Shown piece after piece: positions 9,666-19,039 of a DNA stretch of 64,000 nt. The notes under the pieces are model-generated. The model was not told the origin of the DNA. It was given only the letters and a program-made list of their open reading frames with translations, and searched no databases. A program made the translations under genes and the position numbers. Source of the DNA: Ralstonia pickettii (GTDB lineage: Bacteria; Pseudomonadota; Gammaproteobacteria; Burkholderiales; Burkholderiaceae); assembly GCF_016466415.2 (NCBI RefSeq), contig NZ_CP066772.2:1116001-1180000 (forward strand). The letters are read 5' to 3'. Position 1 is the stretch's first letter. Each line of letters begins with the position of its first letter.

Positions 9666-9898
9666 ATCGATCTCCTGCAAGGCGCTCGGGGGCGTAGTGC
9701 ATGCCTGACTGATCAAGCTCTGCTGCCCATGTCTTGGCAAGGTTTGCCGGGCGAAGAAGAGAGGGGCAACGCACTGGTTCTTTCAGGCTACTTGTATTCG
9801 CCCGCAAGGCGTTGACGTACCTCAACCGCTGTGGACGCGATCCCTGCGGGCCCAGCGTGTCGGCAATACGTCTCAGGCTCGTTGCCAATGCACCCTGC

Positions 9899-10543
9899 TC
9901 AGCGCTCGACCTTTGTCCGTGTGTCTTTGGCGGGAGATGCAATCGATTCCCGTCGCCGCCATCGCAGGTGCTTCGTTTGCAACAAGTGCTGCCAATCCAG
10001 TTTGGCAAACCCATAGACGAGCGCCAGAAACACGACCTGCGACACGACGAAGTACACACCCATATACGCCCCGTCGATCTCTGTTTCCTCATCTAGATAG
10101 CGCGCGCCAATCTGGGCAATGTGCGTCCAGGTCAGGTAGCTCACCCAGCGGCCAACGAAGAACGGCAGGCCGATCAGCCATAACCGCATCCCAGTCAAGC
10201 CGTAAGCAATGAAGATGTAGTTGGACGGGAACGGGCTGAAGGCGTATGCGAGCATCAGGCCGACCGTCATACCTTTGCGGTCTTCCAGCCAGGCGCGCAC
10301 CACATCGATGTTCTGGCGATCGGCCTCGCGCATCCAGCGGTTGCGCACGAGTGAGCAAGAGAGCCGCGCCAGCACCAGCCGGCCGACCGTCGCTGCACAA
10401 GCGGCAACGCCTGCAAGAATCACGGGGTCGGCCTCGGGTCGCGAGAAGCCGACCCATGACATCACCATCCACGTCGGCGGTGCGAAGGCCGGCATCACAT
10501 TGAGCAAGAAGACTGTCCCGAACAACGCAAGCAGGTTTGCCAT
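9899..10543 (-). CDS. VTT/DedA-like inner-membrane protein
   Basis: 214 residues, largely hydrophobic with about five or six membrane segments. The stretch with FSPFPSNYIFIAYGLTGM followed by PFFVGRWVSY resembles the VTT (SNARE-associated, DedA-like) fold, which is linked to lipid scrambling or membrane homeostasis. The start ATG is 6 bp from the metal ATPase stop, with GGGGAGG inside the end of that gene, so the two form an operon. The 233 bp after its stop (9666-9898) contain no gene I can support. Confidence 0.72.
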   Translation of the reverse strand: MANLLALFGTVFLLNVMPAFAPPTWMVMSWVGFSRPEADPVILAGVAACAATVGRLVLARLSCSLVRNRWMREADRQNIDVVRAWLEDRKGMTVGLMLAYAFSPFPSNYIFIAYGLTGMRLWLIGLPFFVGRWVSYLTWTHIAQIGARYLDEETEIDGAYMGVYFVVSQVVFLALVYGFAKLDWQHLLQTKHLRWRRRESIASPAKDTRTKVER

Positions 10544-10548
10544 GTTGA

Positions 10549-12843
10549 TCAAGCCTCCCCACCGAGCACATGGAACAGTTCGTCTTCTTGCGCGCAATGC
10601 AGCCGCAGGATGGCATCGAGCCCATACAGCAAGCGTTGCAGCTCTTGCGTCACAGCGGCATCGGGGCCGTCGGCGGAAACATCCGCCACGATTCGGCCCA
10701 ACAGGTTCGTCACGCGGAATATCTCGCGATGCATGGCGCTCATTGCCGCCATCGGGTCGTCTCCACCGAGCAGGCGGGCGACGTCCGGATAGAGCTGGGT
10801 ATCGTCTCGGCGCTCATGTGGTACCAGGACGTCAGCCAAGGACTGGTTGAGCGATAGCAGCGCGCCTTTTGCGGCACTGCCTCCCATATGGGGCAGCGCG
10901 TCTGCGACCAAGCGGATCCGGCTCAGAATGGGCTCCAGCTCGGCGTGTTCAGCCTTGAGGCGCTCGACGTCTGCGCAGACGAGTGAACGGGTCGCTTCAT
11001 CTGGCGTGGGCAACAGCGCTCTCAACGCGCTGGCGATCGCCAATACATCGATGAGCTCCTGCAGCATGGCGCCCGCCAACGGTGGTAGATGGCCCAGCGC
11101 TGCGACAACCATGGCTGCCAGCGACAACGACATGCCGATCATCACGCTCTGCAGTGCCACGCTGCGTGTACGGTGCGCTATCCGGACCGCGTCAACGAGC
11201 CGATCCAGGCGGTCGACCAACAAGACAATGTCTGCAGCTTCCGAAGAGGCCGCAGCGCCGCGCGCACCCATCGCCACGCCAATGTCCGCCGCGGCGAGCG
11301 CAGGTGCATCGTTGACGCCATCACCGACCATGATCACCTTGCCGTCGGCGCGGGCGCCCCGAATCACCGCGAGCTTGGCCGCTGGCGACAGGGCCGCATG
11401 GACCTCCGTCACCCCCAACATGGATCCAACAGATTCGGCAACATCTGCCCGATCCCCGGTCAACATCGCTTGCCGTTTGATGCCCTCTCGACGCAGGAGC
11501 CGGAGCGCACGAGGTGCCTCAAGGCGAACGCGGTCAATCAACTGCAATGCGCCCACGAGTTCACCATTGACGCCGACAAAGACAGCCGACGCACCGGCAT
11601 AGCTCACGCGCTTGGCGAACGCTTCCACCCAGGACGGCTCGGCGGACGAGCCCAGGACATAAGGCAATGAGCCGATGGAGACGACATGTCCGTCAACGCG
11701 GCCGCAAACGCCAGCGCCCGGACTCTCGACAACCCCACTCGGCAGTCGCAGCTTTGCACCCTGTTCGCGCGCAGCCTTGGCGACGGCTTCTGCCGTGACG
11801 TGATTCGATGCCTGTGCGATTGACCCGGCCAGGCCCAGCACAACATCGGACGCGTAGTGCGGTGCGCATTCAACATCGACCAGTCGTGCAAATCCGCTGG
11901 TGAGCGTGCCAGTTTTATCGAAGAACAGCGTGTCGGCCAACGCCAGCCGCTCCAGCGCGCCGCCGCCTTTGACCAGCACGCCTCGCTTGGCACAACGCGA
12001 CAGCCCTGAAACGATGGCGACGGGCACTGCCAGGATAAGCGGACACGGCGTAGCCACGACAAGCACGGCAAGACAACGCGCCGAATCACCCGTGAGAATC
12101 CAGCTTGCCCCAGCGAGGAGAACGGCGACGCCCCCAAAGGCAAAGGCGTACCGGTCAGCAAGCCTTACGGAAGGGCTGCGCTCGGACTGCGCCGCACTGA
12201 CTAGCCGGACAACGCCCGCAAATGTGCTCTTTTCGGCGGATGCACTCGCGATCATCTCGAAAGCGGCGCCCACATTCAGCACGCCGCTGCAAATGGCATC
12301 GGCCGTCAAACGATGGCGGGTGAGCGATTCTCCGGTCAACGTGGATTCATCGAGATCGGCAGGCCCGGACAAGGTGCCGTCCACCGGCACGACTTCACCG
12401 TGCCGCACCAGCAACCGGTCACCCGCTTGCACCTTCTCCAGACTGACTTGGTGCCACTGCCCGTCGGCGAAGCGATTGGCCCGCTTGGGTGCATGGCCGA
12501 GCAACGCGGTCATCTCGCGCTGCGCACGCGCTTGCGCGAAGTCTTCCAACGCGCGCCCCGTCGCGAGCATCAACGCAATGACCGCTGCGACCAGCACCTC
12601 GCCGGACAGGAGCGCAAAGCTGATCGATATCACTGCCAGAACATCCACGCCGGCCTGCCGTCGCATCAGTGACCGAACAATCGTGACGACCAGGGTCAGC
12701 CAGTTTGGAACGACACCAATCAGCCAGAGTTGCCACGCCAGGACATCGGCACCGAGGTACCGTGCCCACAACCCGGCCGCCAGAGTCAGCGCCGACACGG
12801 CAAGCAATGCTACGTTGGCGAGCAAGCGCGTGGAGTGCATCAT
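10549..12843 (-). CDS. P1B-5 metal-transporting ATPase with C-terminal hemerythrin domain
   Basis: 764-residue P-type ATPase. It has no N-terminal metal-binding domain. Motifs present: TGES (170-173), TPCP in membrane helix 4 (265-268), phosphorylation site DKTGT (D309) and GDGVNDAP (507-514). The TPC motif defines subgroup P1B-5, represented by Sinorhizobium Nia, which moves Ni and Fe and also carries a C-terminal hemerythrin. Here residues about 620-764 have the hemerythrin pattern: H633, H676-E677, H705, H749 and E753 as likely di-iron ligands. The start follows AGGAGG at 5 nt; an upstream in-frame ATG lacks this. Co-transcribed with cytochrome b561 and a VTT protein. Likely an Fe(II) or Ni(II) exporter sensing O2 or iron through the di-iron domain. 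Confidence 0.9.
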   Translation of the reverse strand: MMHSTRLLANVALLAVSALTLAAGLWARYLGADVLAWQLWLIGVVPNWLTLVVTIVRSLMRRQAGVDVLAVISISFALLSGEVLVAAVIALMLATGRALEDFAQARAQREMTALLGHAPKRANRFADGQWHQVSLEKVQAGDRLLVRHGEVVPVDGTLSGPADLDESTLTGESLTRHRLTADAICSGVLNVGAAFEMIASASAEKSTFAGVVRLVSAAQSERSPSVRLADRYAFAFGGVAVLLAGASWILTGDSARCLAVLVVATPCPLILAVPVAIVSGLSRCAKRGVLVKGGGALERLALADTLFFDKTGTLTSGFARLVDVECAPHYASDVVLGLAGSIAQASNHVTAEAVAKAAREQGAKLRLPSGVVESPGAGVCGRVDGHVVSIGSLPYVLGSSAEPSWVEAFAKRVSYAGASAVFVGVNGELVGALQLIDRVRLEAPRALRLLRREGIKRQAMLTGDRADVAESVGSMLGVTEVHAALSPAAKLAVIRGARADGKVIMVGDGVNDAPALAAADIGVAMGARGAAASSEAADIVLLVDRLDRLVDAVRIAHRTRSVALQSVMIGMSLSLAAMVVAALGHLPPLAGAMLQELIDVLAIASALRALLPTPDEATRSLVCADVERLKAEHAELEPILSRIRLVADALPHMGGSAAKGALLSLNQSLADVLVPHERRDDTQLYPDVARLLGGDDPMAAMSAMHREIFRVTNLLGRIVADVSADGPDAAVTQELQRLLYGLDAILRLHCAQEDELFHVLGGEA

Positions 12844-12875
12844 TGAGCCTCCTGTCGGCGCAGTTTTCATGTGCG

Positions 12876-13400
12876 CTAGATCATGCGGCGCAGCAGCCGA
12901 TCCTTCAGGATGAATTCGTGCCAGAGCGCCGCGGCGGCATGCAGCCCCACCGCGATATAGACCAGCGTGGCGCCCGACTCATGCACCTCCTTGGCCAAGT
13001 GCGCCAACGTCTTGTCTTGTGCAACCGCCAGCGGCAGATCCAGCCCGAACGGTTGGATCGGCTTGCCACCCCAGGCCAGTGCCAACAGGCCCAGAAGGGG
13101 CATCCCAACCATCAGTGCATAGAGCGCGCCATGCGTGAGTCGTGCTGCAAGCTGAATCAGCGGTGTGCCCGGAACGGGAGGCGGGGCCTGCGTGGCCACC
13201 CGGGCCAACAGGCGCAACACCATCAAAGCGAGCACGGAGAGCCCCGCTGTCTGATGGAGCATGAAGAGAGCGGCACGCCCGGCGCTGCCTTTCGGGAAGA
13301 AATCGAGAACTTCGATCGCCGCGACGGCGATCAACACCGCCAGAACCACGAGCCAATGGAGCGCGCGCAGGGGACGGGAGTACTTCAGGTCGGATTGCAT
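12876..13400 (-). CDS. Cytochrome b561 family membrane protein
   Basis: 174 residues with four membrane helices and conserved helix histidines (H19, H49, H90 and one near residue 153) that would ligate two b hemes. Such proteins carry electrons across or within the inner membrane, often from quinol. First gene of the operon leading to the P1B-5 ATPase, from which it is separated by 32 bp. No FNR-type box was found before it, unlike many operons further right. Confidence 0.88.
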   Translation of the reverse strand: MQSDLKYSRPLRALHWLVVLAVLIAVAAIEVLDFFPKGSAGRAALFMLHQTAGLSVLALMVLRLLARVATQAPPPVPGTPLIQLAARLTHGALYALMVGMPLLGLLALAWGGKPIQPFGLDLPLAVAQDKTLAHLAKEVHESGATLVYIAVGLHAAAALWHEFILKDRLLRRMI

Positions 13401-13575
13401 AGCGTTATCCAGAGTACGTTGAGTGGTAAGGAAAGTTACTGCAGATCATGCTTGGGCCGGGCGGGTGGCTTTCGGCGTTCAGCAGGCTGGCAAGTGCAGG
13501 GCCCCAACCGGTGCTTGCGCGCTCGTCCGTTCAGCCGCGCTGCACCGCCAGCGGGTAGGCGGAGACAGCCCGATG
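13401..13575. other. Intergenic, no gene seen
   Basis: 175 bp between the phosphorylase stop and the cytochrome b561 start. It contains the direct repeat CGGAGACAGCCC twice near 13560 and 13590 (the second copy runs into the phosphorylase end). No promoter motif was recognised. Confidence 0.4.
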
Positions 13576-15132
13576 TCAGCCCACGCCAATCGGAGACAGC
13601 CCCACCACAGCATGCGTCAATGCATATGCCGACGAATACTCCAGCTCGCCCGAGGCCTGCGCGTGGATCGTGAACAGCGGTTGCCCCACGCTCACCTGAT
13701 CCCGTAGTCGCACATGCATCTGTACGCCCGCGACTTGACGCATCGGCGCGCCCGCAAGCTTTGCAATGCGGGCAAGGTGGCGGTTGTCGATGTGGGTGAC
13801 GATGCCATTTTGCTCGGCAACGACGTCGCGGCGGAACACGGCTTCTCCGGGGATGCGCAAGCCACCCTGCGCCTCGCAGATCGCTTCGAACTTTCGCCAT
13901 GCAGCACCGCTGTCCAGCAGGTCGGTTGCCATGACAAGCCCCGTTCCGGCAACAGCCGTACCGCAAAACTCCAGCAATGCGCCGGCCAGCAATAGAGACC
14001 GTTCCCGCAAGTCGAACGGCGCGGTAGGGGTCCGTTGGAGTACAGCCAGAACATCTCTTGCTTCCAGCGCAGGGCCGATCCCGCGGCCAACGGGCTGCGC
14101 GCCATCCGTGCGCACCATCAGCACCTGCACCCCAAAAGCTTGCGCCACACGCTTGAGCAGCATTTCAAGGCGTTCAAGGTCTTCGACACTGCGGACTTTG
14201 GCCGTCGGCCCCACAGGCACGTCGATCAACACATGGGTCGACCCGGCCGCGATCTTCTTGGAGAGAATGGACGCCACAAGCTGGGCATCGCTGTCGACGT
14301 CCAGTGCCCTTTCCACCCGAATCAAGACGTCGTCCGCGGGGCTGAGGCTCAATGCGCCGCCCCACGCGAGCGATGCCCCAACCTGCCCCACAACGCATCG
14401 CAACTCTGCCGCGCTCAGGTTGACGCGGGTGAGCGTTTCCATCATGTCGGCGGTACCCGCAGGCGAGGTGATGGCGCGTGACGACGTTTTAGGCAGCAGC
14501 AGCCCCGCCGCCGCACAGATGGCAACCACGATGGGGCTGGTGCGATTGCCGGGCAGACCGCCCACGCAGTGCTTGTCTGCCACGACGGCGCGATCCCACT
14601 GCAGGCGCTCACCCGAGTCGACCATTGCTTGTGTGAGGTCGATGGTCTCCTTGATGGTCATGCGACCAGATGCGCAGGCACTCAGGAATGCCGCGATATG
14701 GACATCGGCATAACGCTCATGCGAGATGTCAGCAATGATCTCCTGCAATTGCTTGGCGTCCAGATGTCCGCCATAGATCTTGGCCCGCAGGGCGCGCAGC
14801 GACTCGAGCGACGGCGCGTGCCTGACGCAGACTTCGTCACCCGGGCGCGCCATCAACGAATCGACTGCGCTGGCTGACAGGCTCACCTCATGCTTTTCCA
14901 GCAACCCCGAGCCCACGAGGTTCAGCGTGGCGATCAGCGATCGCTGCCCGATCTGGACTTCCACACGGGCCTGCGCGGCAAAGCCCTCGGACCGGCAGAT
15001 CGCGCTGTCCGGGTGCATGTAGATGACGTGCTCCTGCCACGTGTCAATGCCAAGCGCCTTGAACCTGAGGCATCCCAGCGGTGCAATGGACGCGTCAACT
15101 GGGGGCATGGAGACGGTGGTCATGACAGGCAT
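13576..15132 (-). CDS. AMP/thymidine phosphorylase (type 2 family)
   Basis: 518-residue nucleoside(-monophosphate) phosphorylase. The phosphate-binding stretch [15 protein letters not shown] and [19 protein letters not shown] match the long family that includes archaeal AMP phosphorylase, rather than DeoA (KHSTGG). It has the N-terminal extra domain of that family. The reaction would be AMP (or thymidine) plus phosphate giving base plus (deoxy)ribose phosphate. The start is taken just after the DUF1488 stop, one base away. In the operon it sits with PRPP synthetase, a beta-CASP nuclease and Hsp20, which suggests recycling of nucleotides from degraded RNA. Substrate is not certain from sequence. 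Confidence 0.85.
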   Translation of the reverse strand: MPVMTTVSMPPVDASIAPLGCLRFKALGIDTWQEHVIYMHPDSAICRSEGFAAQARVEVQIGQRSLIATLNLVGSGLLEKHEVSLSASAVDSLMARPGDEVCVRHAPSLESLRALRAKIYGGHLDAKQLQEIIADISHERYADVHIAAFLSACASGRMTIKETIDLTQAMVDSGERLQWDRAVVADKHCVGGLPGNRTSPIVVAICAAAGLLLPKTSSRAITSPAGTADMMETLTRVNLSAAELRCVVGQVGASLAWGGALSLSPADDVLIRVERALDVDSDAQLVASILSKKIAAGSTHVLIDVPVGPTAKVRSVEDLERLEMLLKRVAQAFGVQVLMVRTDGAQPVGRGIGPALEARDVLAVLQRTPTAPFDLRERSLLLAGALLEFCGTAVAGTGLVMATDLLDSGAAWRKFEAICEAQGGLRIPGEAVFRRDVVAEQNGIVTHIDNRHLARIAKLAGAPMRQVAGVQMHVRLRDQVSVGQPLFTIHAQASGELEYSSAYALTHAVVGLSPIGVG

Positions 15133-15133
15133 G

Positions 15134-15412
15134 TCAGCCAGCGAACCGGAAGTGCCCGCTGTGCAGCGTGATCTCCTTGGAACCTGTTTGCTCGAACAGA
15201 AGGCGTGCAACTTCTTCGATATCTCCGCGGTGCACCTTGAACGCGCTCAGCAGATCGTCCGACCGGCAGGAAAGCGCACCAAAATGATCCTCGAGGGCTT
15301 CCGCCGTGATTGCGTAGCTTGCGGAGCAGCCATCGACCGACGCGCGGCATTGCAGGTGCGGCCCCGCTGCGCAGTATGTCGGGTCGTCAGGCAGGAACCT
15401 GATCTGTTTCAT
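15134..15412 (-). CDS. DUF1488 family small protein
   Basis: 92 residues, ATG preceded by CTGGAGG. The pattern C-x-A-S-V-D-G...[11 protein letters not shown] followed by [15 protein letters not shown] matches DUF1488, a small proteobacterial family without assigned function. It lies between PRPP synthetase and the phosphorylase in the same operon, spaced by 29 bp and 1 bp. Confidence 0.8.
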   Translation of the reverse strand: MKQIRFLPDDPTYCAAGPHLQCRASVDGCSASYAITAEALEDHFGALSCRSDDLLSAFKVHRGDIEEVARLLFEQTGSKEITLHSGHFRFAG

Positions 15413-15441
15413 GATGGCCTCCAGATACGAAAGCGCCCCGG

Positions 15442-16383
15442 TCAAACAAGCATCTGCTTGCTCAAAGGCAGGGGTCGATCAAACATGCGTGAAATGGCGT
15501 CGACCAGCGGCCCTGTCAGTGCAATCTGGTTCGAAGGATGCGGGATCGTGTCGCACGTGACCACCTCGGCGCTGGCCGCACACAGCTGGCTGTACGCGTC
15601 GGCGGCGAACACAGCATGCACTCCTACGCATACCGGCTGCGGTTTGCCCGCGCGCTGCAGCAAGCCTGCGGCGGCGAGCATCGTGCGCCCGGTCGAGATG
15701 ATGTCGTCGACGAGTACCGGCACACACCGCGGTGGAATGTTCGGCAACTCAGTCACTTCCACGTGCCACGCACTGTGTCGGGTCTTGGTCAATGCTGCCC
15801 ATGGGGCCCCGCACATGCCAGCTACTTGCTCGACCCACTGCCTGCTTTCCTCGTCAGGCCCGATCAGGAACGGCGCCTGTACATGGGTCTGAATCCATTC
15901 GGCAATGGCAGGTGCGGCTTCCACGGCGACCGTCGGCACGCGATAGACCTCCGACAAATGCGAAATGCGATGCAAGTGCGGATCCACCGTGACAAGCCAG
16001 TCGAACACGGGATTGAGCAAGGCGGCGAAGTGTTCCGCAGCGCGAATCTCGCCCGCATTGAAGATGACGTCCTGCCGCATATACGGCAGGTACGGCGCAA
16101 TCAGGCCAACGCGGCGCGCCCCGCCCTGGCGTGCGGCAATCGCGAGCCAGAGCAGTGGCAAGAGCTTCTCGTCGGGACGATCGAGTGTGCAGACAATGGC
16201 CGCTTCTGCGCCGTGCACGGGTGTGTAAAGCCGCACGTACGACTCTCCGTCCGGAAAGCGGGTCACTGCGGTATGCCCCAACTCTGCGCGCAGCGGGATG
16301 GCAAGTCGCATGGTGGCGGTGTCGCAGCCCGGCATGGCAATCAGCACACGCTGCGGGTCCAGAGCAACGGTCGGGGCGGTCAT
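15442..16383 (-). CDS. Ribose-phosphate pyrophosphokinase (PRPP synthetase)
   Basis: 313 residues. It makes PRPP from ribose 5-phosphate and ATP. The FPDGESYVRLY motif, the PPYMRQD-like stretch (LPYMRQD), DPHLHRI and the PRPP-binding loop VLVDDIISTGRTM are all present. It is divergent from housekeeping Prs and probably a second copy. The ATG overlaps the nuclease stop as ATGA (16380-16383) with GGAGGG upstream. Together with the phosphorylase it could convert nucleotide-derived ribose phosphate to PRPP for base salvage. Confidence 0.88.
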   Translation of the reverse strand: MTAPTVALDPQRVLIAMPGCDTATMRLAIPLRAELGHTAVTRFPDGESYVRLYTPVHGAEAAIVCTLDRPDEKLLPLLWLAIAARQGGARRVGLIAPYLPYMRQDVIFNAGEIRAAEHFAALLNPVFDWLVTVDPHLHRISHLSEVYRVPTVAVEAAPAIAEWIQTHVQAPFLIGPDEESRQWVEQVAGMCGAPWAALTKTRHSAWHVEVTELPNIPPRCVPVLVDDIISTGRTMLAAAGLLQRAGKPQPVCVGVHAVFAADAYSQLCAASAEVVTCDTIPHPSNQIALTGPLVDAISRMFDRPLPLSKQMLV

Positions 16384-17744
16384 GCACCCTCCAGTTCGTA
16401 GGACTCGCGGTACTCCGGCATGCAGACCGACCACTGCAATTCATGCTCGATGCGCTGGCGCAAGGCGTCGCTGGCGGCTGGCTCGCCATGCACGATGAAG
16501 GTCTGCTGTGGCGGCCGCGTGAAGCCCCGTAACCAGGTCATCAGTTCATTGGCATCCGCGTGGGCGGACAGATTCTGGATCTGCTCAACCGAGGCTCGGA
16601 TGGCAACCTCGCGTCCGTGCACGCGCAACGCCCTTTGACCGGCCAGCAGCGCGGCGCCCCGCGTGCCGGCGGCCTGGAAGCCCGACATCAGGATGGCGTT
16701 GCGCTTGCCGCCGCCAAAGTTCTTGAGGTGATGCAGCACCCGCCCGCCGGTTGCCATGCCGCTTGCCGCAAGAATGATCTTGGGCGCGCGATCGTTCCCA
16801 AGATGCCTCGACTGTTCTGGGCTCTGCACCGGAATGGCCAATGCACAGGCGGCCTGGCAGTCGGCAGCCTCGATATGCAGATCGTCAATATGATGCGCAA
16901 ACACCCCCGTCGCCAGTTCGGCCATCGGGCTGTCGAGGTAGATCGGCACATGTGGAATCCGATGCTCGCGGATCAGCATGTAAAGGCAATACAGAAGCTC
17001 CTGCGTACGCCCCACAGCGAAAGCCGGGATCAGCAGCGTGCCGCCCTGCCCGATGGTCCGCTGCACAACCCGCTCGAGTGCATCGAGCGGGTCTCCCGCC
17101 GGATGCACGCGATCGCCATAGGTCGATTCGACCAACAGGGTATCGGCCTCCGCAATGGGCTCGGGTGGCCGCATGACGGGATCGACCTGCCGCCCCAGGT
17201 CGCCTGAGAAGACAATGCGGCGCCCCTCGGTCAGCAATGTTGCCGTGGCCGCACCGATGATGTGTCCTGCACGGTGGAACTCCGCTTCCACGCCCTCGGC
17301 AACGGAGAAGCGCTCGCCATAGCCGACGGGATGCAGGCGGCGCAACGCCCTGGCGGCGTCCTTTTCGTCATAGAGCGGCAAGGCGGGATGATGGCGCGAG
17401 AACCCCTCGGCGTTCGCGTACTGTGCATCCTCCTGCGCAAGCCGAGCGCTGTCAGGCAGCAGGATGTTGCACAGCTCAGCCGTGCCTTTCGTGCAATAGA
17501 CCGGACCATGAAACCCATTGCGCACGAGCAGCGGCAGGTAGCCGCTGTGGTCGATATGGGCATGCGTAAGCACGACCGCATCGATGTGATGCGGGTTGAC
17601 GGCGAGCTTGTCCCAGTTGCGCAGACGCAGCGACTTGTAGCCCTGAAACAGCCCGCAGTCGACCATGACCCTGCGCCCGCCGGTCTCAAGCACGTACTTC
17701 GAGCCGGTTACCGTGTCGGTCGCGCCGAGAAATTGCAGCCGCAT
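16380..17744 (-). CDS. Beta-CASP metallo-beta-lactamase RNA nuclease
   Basis: 454 residues. The N-terminal metallo-beta-lactamase fold has HAHIDHSGYLP as the metal site and SGDLG further on. The beta-CASP domain lies in the middle, and the C-terminal part has SAHADANELMTWL and FIVHGEPAASDALR. This is the architecture of bacterial YsbA/CPSF73-like RNA exo/endonucleases. Start ATG is 19 bp after the Hsp20 stop. In the operon it would supply RNA breakdown products for the phosphorylase and PRPP synthetase. Confidence 0.9.
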   Translation of the reverse strand: MRLQFLGATDTVTGSKYVLETGGRRVMVDCGLFQGYKSLRLRNWDKLAVNPHHIDAVVLTHAHIDHSGYLPLLVRNGFHGPVYCTKGTAELCNILLPDSARLAQEDAQYANAEGFSRHHPALPLYDEKDAARALRRLHPVGYGERFSVAEGVEAEFHRAGHIIGAATATLLTEGRRIVFSGDLGRQVDPVMRPPEPIAEADTLLVESTYGDRVHPAGDPLDALERVVQRTIGQGGTLLIPAFAVGRTQELLYCLYMLIREHRIPHVPIYLDSPMAELATGVFAHHIDDLHIEAADCQAACALAIPVQSPEQSRHLGNDRAPKIILAASGMATGGRVLHHLKNFGGGKRNAILMSGFQAAGTRGAALLAGQRALRVHGREVAIRASVEQIQNLSAHADANELMTWLRGFTRPPQQTFIVHGEPAASDALRQRIEHELQWSVCMPEYRESYELEGA

Positions 17745-17762
17745 GCCACAGTCCCCTGGCGC

Positions 17763-18185
17763 CTAGCGAATCGTGATGCGCTGCTGTGGAGAGGCGTCCT
17801 TCTTGGGCAGCGTCACACGCAGCAGTCCGTTTTCGTACGTGGCGTCGACCTTGCTCTCATCGACTGCCGCATCCAGCGTGAACATGCGCTGCATGGTGCC
17901 GCTGTAGCGCTCGCTGCGGATGATGCGTTCGCCTTCCTTCTCTTCGGAAGTGCGCTCCACCTTGGCCGAGATCATGACCGTACCGCGATCGACCGTCACG
18001 TCGATATCTTCCTTTTTCGCCCCCGGGATTTCTGCAACAACGCTGTATGCCTTGTCAGACTCCGTCACGTCGACCTTGAATGGCAGCACGCTATCCATGC
18101 TGCCGCGCACCGAGCGCAGAAGCCCCTGGAAGATATCGCCAACCGGTTCAATGGCGAACGGGTCATAACGCTTGAGTTGACTCAT
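17763..18185 (-). CDS. Small heat-shock protein Hsp20 (first copy)
   Basis: 140 residues with an alpha-crystallin domain (about 35-130) ending in GLLRVTLPKK and a C-terminal I-x-I (ITI). It is an ATP-independent holdase. ATG follows GGAGGCAGTC. It is the first gene of the minus-strand operon Hsp20-nuclease-PRPP synthetase-DUF1488-phosphorylase and is preceded by an FNR-type promoter at 18234-18274 and by the palindrome at 18352-18369. Confidence 0.93.
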   Translation of the reverse strand: MSQLKRYDPFAIEPVGDIFQGLLRSVRGSMDSVLPFKVDVTESDKAYSVVAEIPGAKKEDIDVTVDRGTVMISAKVERTSEEKEGERIIRSERYSGTMQRMFTLDAAVDESKVDATYENGLLRVTLPKKDASPQQRITIR

Positions 18186-18233
18186 GACTGCCTCCTGATG
18201 AGTAATCCCCGGGTTCCTGGGGTCACCAGATTC

Positions 18234-18274
18234 ATCGTGGCACGGCAGTGCCGGAGCGCCTTGCGGCAGATCAA
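18234..18274 (-). promoter_or_regulatory. FNR-type class II promoter, Hsp20-phosphorylase operon
   Basis: Box TTGATCTGCCGCAA on the minus strand (18274-18261), 21 nt spacer, -10 CACGAT (18239-18234). One half-site is perfect, the other degenerate. Confidence 0.6.
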
Positions 18275-18351
18275 CGGTGGCGCACGGTAGCCGTCGCAGG
18301 CGCGGCTTGGGACTCGCATCAAGCACATCGCTTCTGAGGTGCCGGCTGCCG

Positions 18352-18369
18352 TGTCAGGCTTTCCTGACA
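18352..18369. promoter_or_regulatory. Palindrome TGTCAGG-N4-CCTGACA
   Basis: Perfect 7-bp inverted repeat with spacer CTTT in the divergent region between Hsp20 and the LRAT gene. The same palindrome with spacer AAAA lies before the MASE4 histidine kinase at 42576. Candidate operator of the local LuxR-type response regulator. Confidence 0.55.
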
Positions 18370-18524
18370 TGGAAACCCGCGGCTCCGACAGTATTCTCAG
18401 CGCAGCCTGCATGACGCCGCCGCGTGCACTGCCAATACTGGTGGCACACCACCAAACAGCGCAGCGTCTTGTCGCATCGCCCCCCAGAACTCGACAACGC
18501 CCAGCCAGTACAACGGAGCGCGCC

Positions 18525-19025
18525 ATGAGCCGGAACATCGAATGCATCGCCCTGTGGAATGCGCCGCAAGACCTCGCCGCTTTTGACACTGCGCTTCCTG
18601 TTGGCGCACACCTTGTAGCGGACCGCGATGGGTACGAACACCACGGCATCTATGTCGGCAATGGGCAGGTCATTCACTACGCCGGCTTCTCGCGCCGTCA
18701 GCGCCGCGGGCCGGTGGAGCGCATCTCCATTGGCTGCTTTGCATGCGGTTTTGCAGTGACCATCCAGCGCGACGCCAGCCCCTGCTACGACGGTGAAGAA
18801 GTCGCCCGCCGTGCCGGTTCACGCCTGGGGGAGCGCAATTATCGGCTGCTGACCAACAACTGCGAGCACTTCTGTTCGTGGTGCCTGTTCGGAGAATGCC
18901 GCAGCGCACAGGTGGAGGCGTGCCTGAAAAGCCCCGTGCGAGCTGCGCGCACGCTATTCAAGCTGATGCTGCTGGCGCTTTCGACCGAATGTCGGACCGC
19001 ACACCCGCAGGCTCGGGCCGCGTGA
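18525..19025 (+). CDS. LRAT/NlpC-like domain protein
   Basis: 166 residues. The motif GAHLVADRDGYEHHGIYVGNGQVIHYAG and the later LTNNCEHFCSWCLFG are the His and Cys blocks of the LRAT/HRASLS (permuted NlpC/P60) family, whose members are acyltransferases, phospholipases or amidases. The quoted first block is split here as GAHLVADRDGYEHHGIYV then GNGQVIHYAG. A C-terminal hydrophobic stretch (LFKLMLLAL) may touch the membrane. ATG follows ACGGAG; an upstream frame extension has no ribosome site. Divergent from the Hsp20 operon, with the TGTCAGG palindrome in the shared upstream region, and followed 14 bp later by a small gene. Confidence 0.82.
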   Translation: MSRNIECIALWNAPQDLAAFDTALPVGAHLVADRDGYEHHGIYVGNGQVIHYAGFSRRQRRGPVERISIGCFACGFAVTIQRDASPCYDGEEVARRAGSRLGERNYRLLTNNCEHFCSWCLFGECRSAQVEACLKSPVRAARTLFKLMLLALSTECRTAHPQARAA

Positions 19026-19039
19026 CACCGGAGAACTCC

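Noticed and set aside
9666-9730. TTGATCAG half-site before the small gene at 9375
   Set aside because: Only one half of an FNR box and no -10 at the expected distance.
15117-15135. TGACAGGCATGTCA near the phosphorylase start as a third regulator palindrome
   Set aside because: The arms are in a different order from TGTCAGG-N4-CCTGACA and it lies inside the operon.
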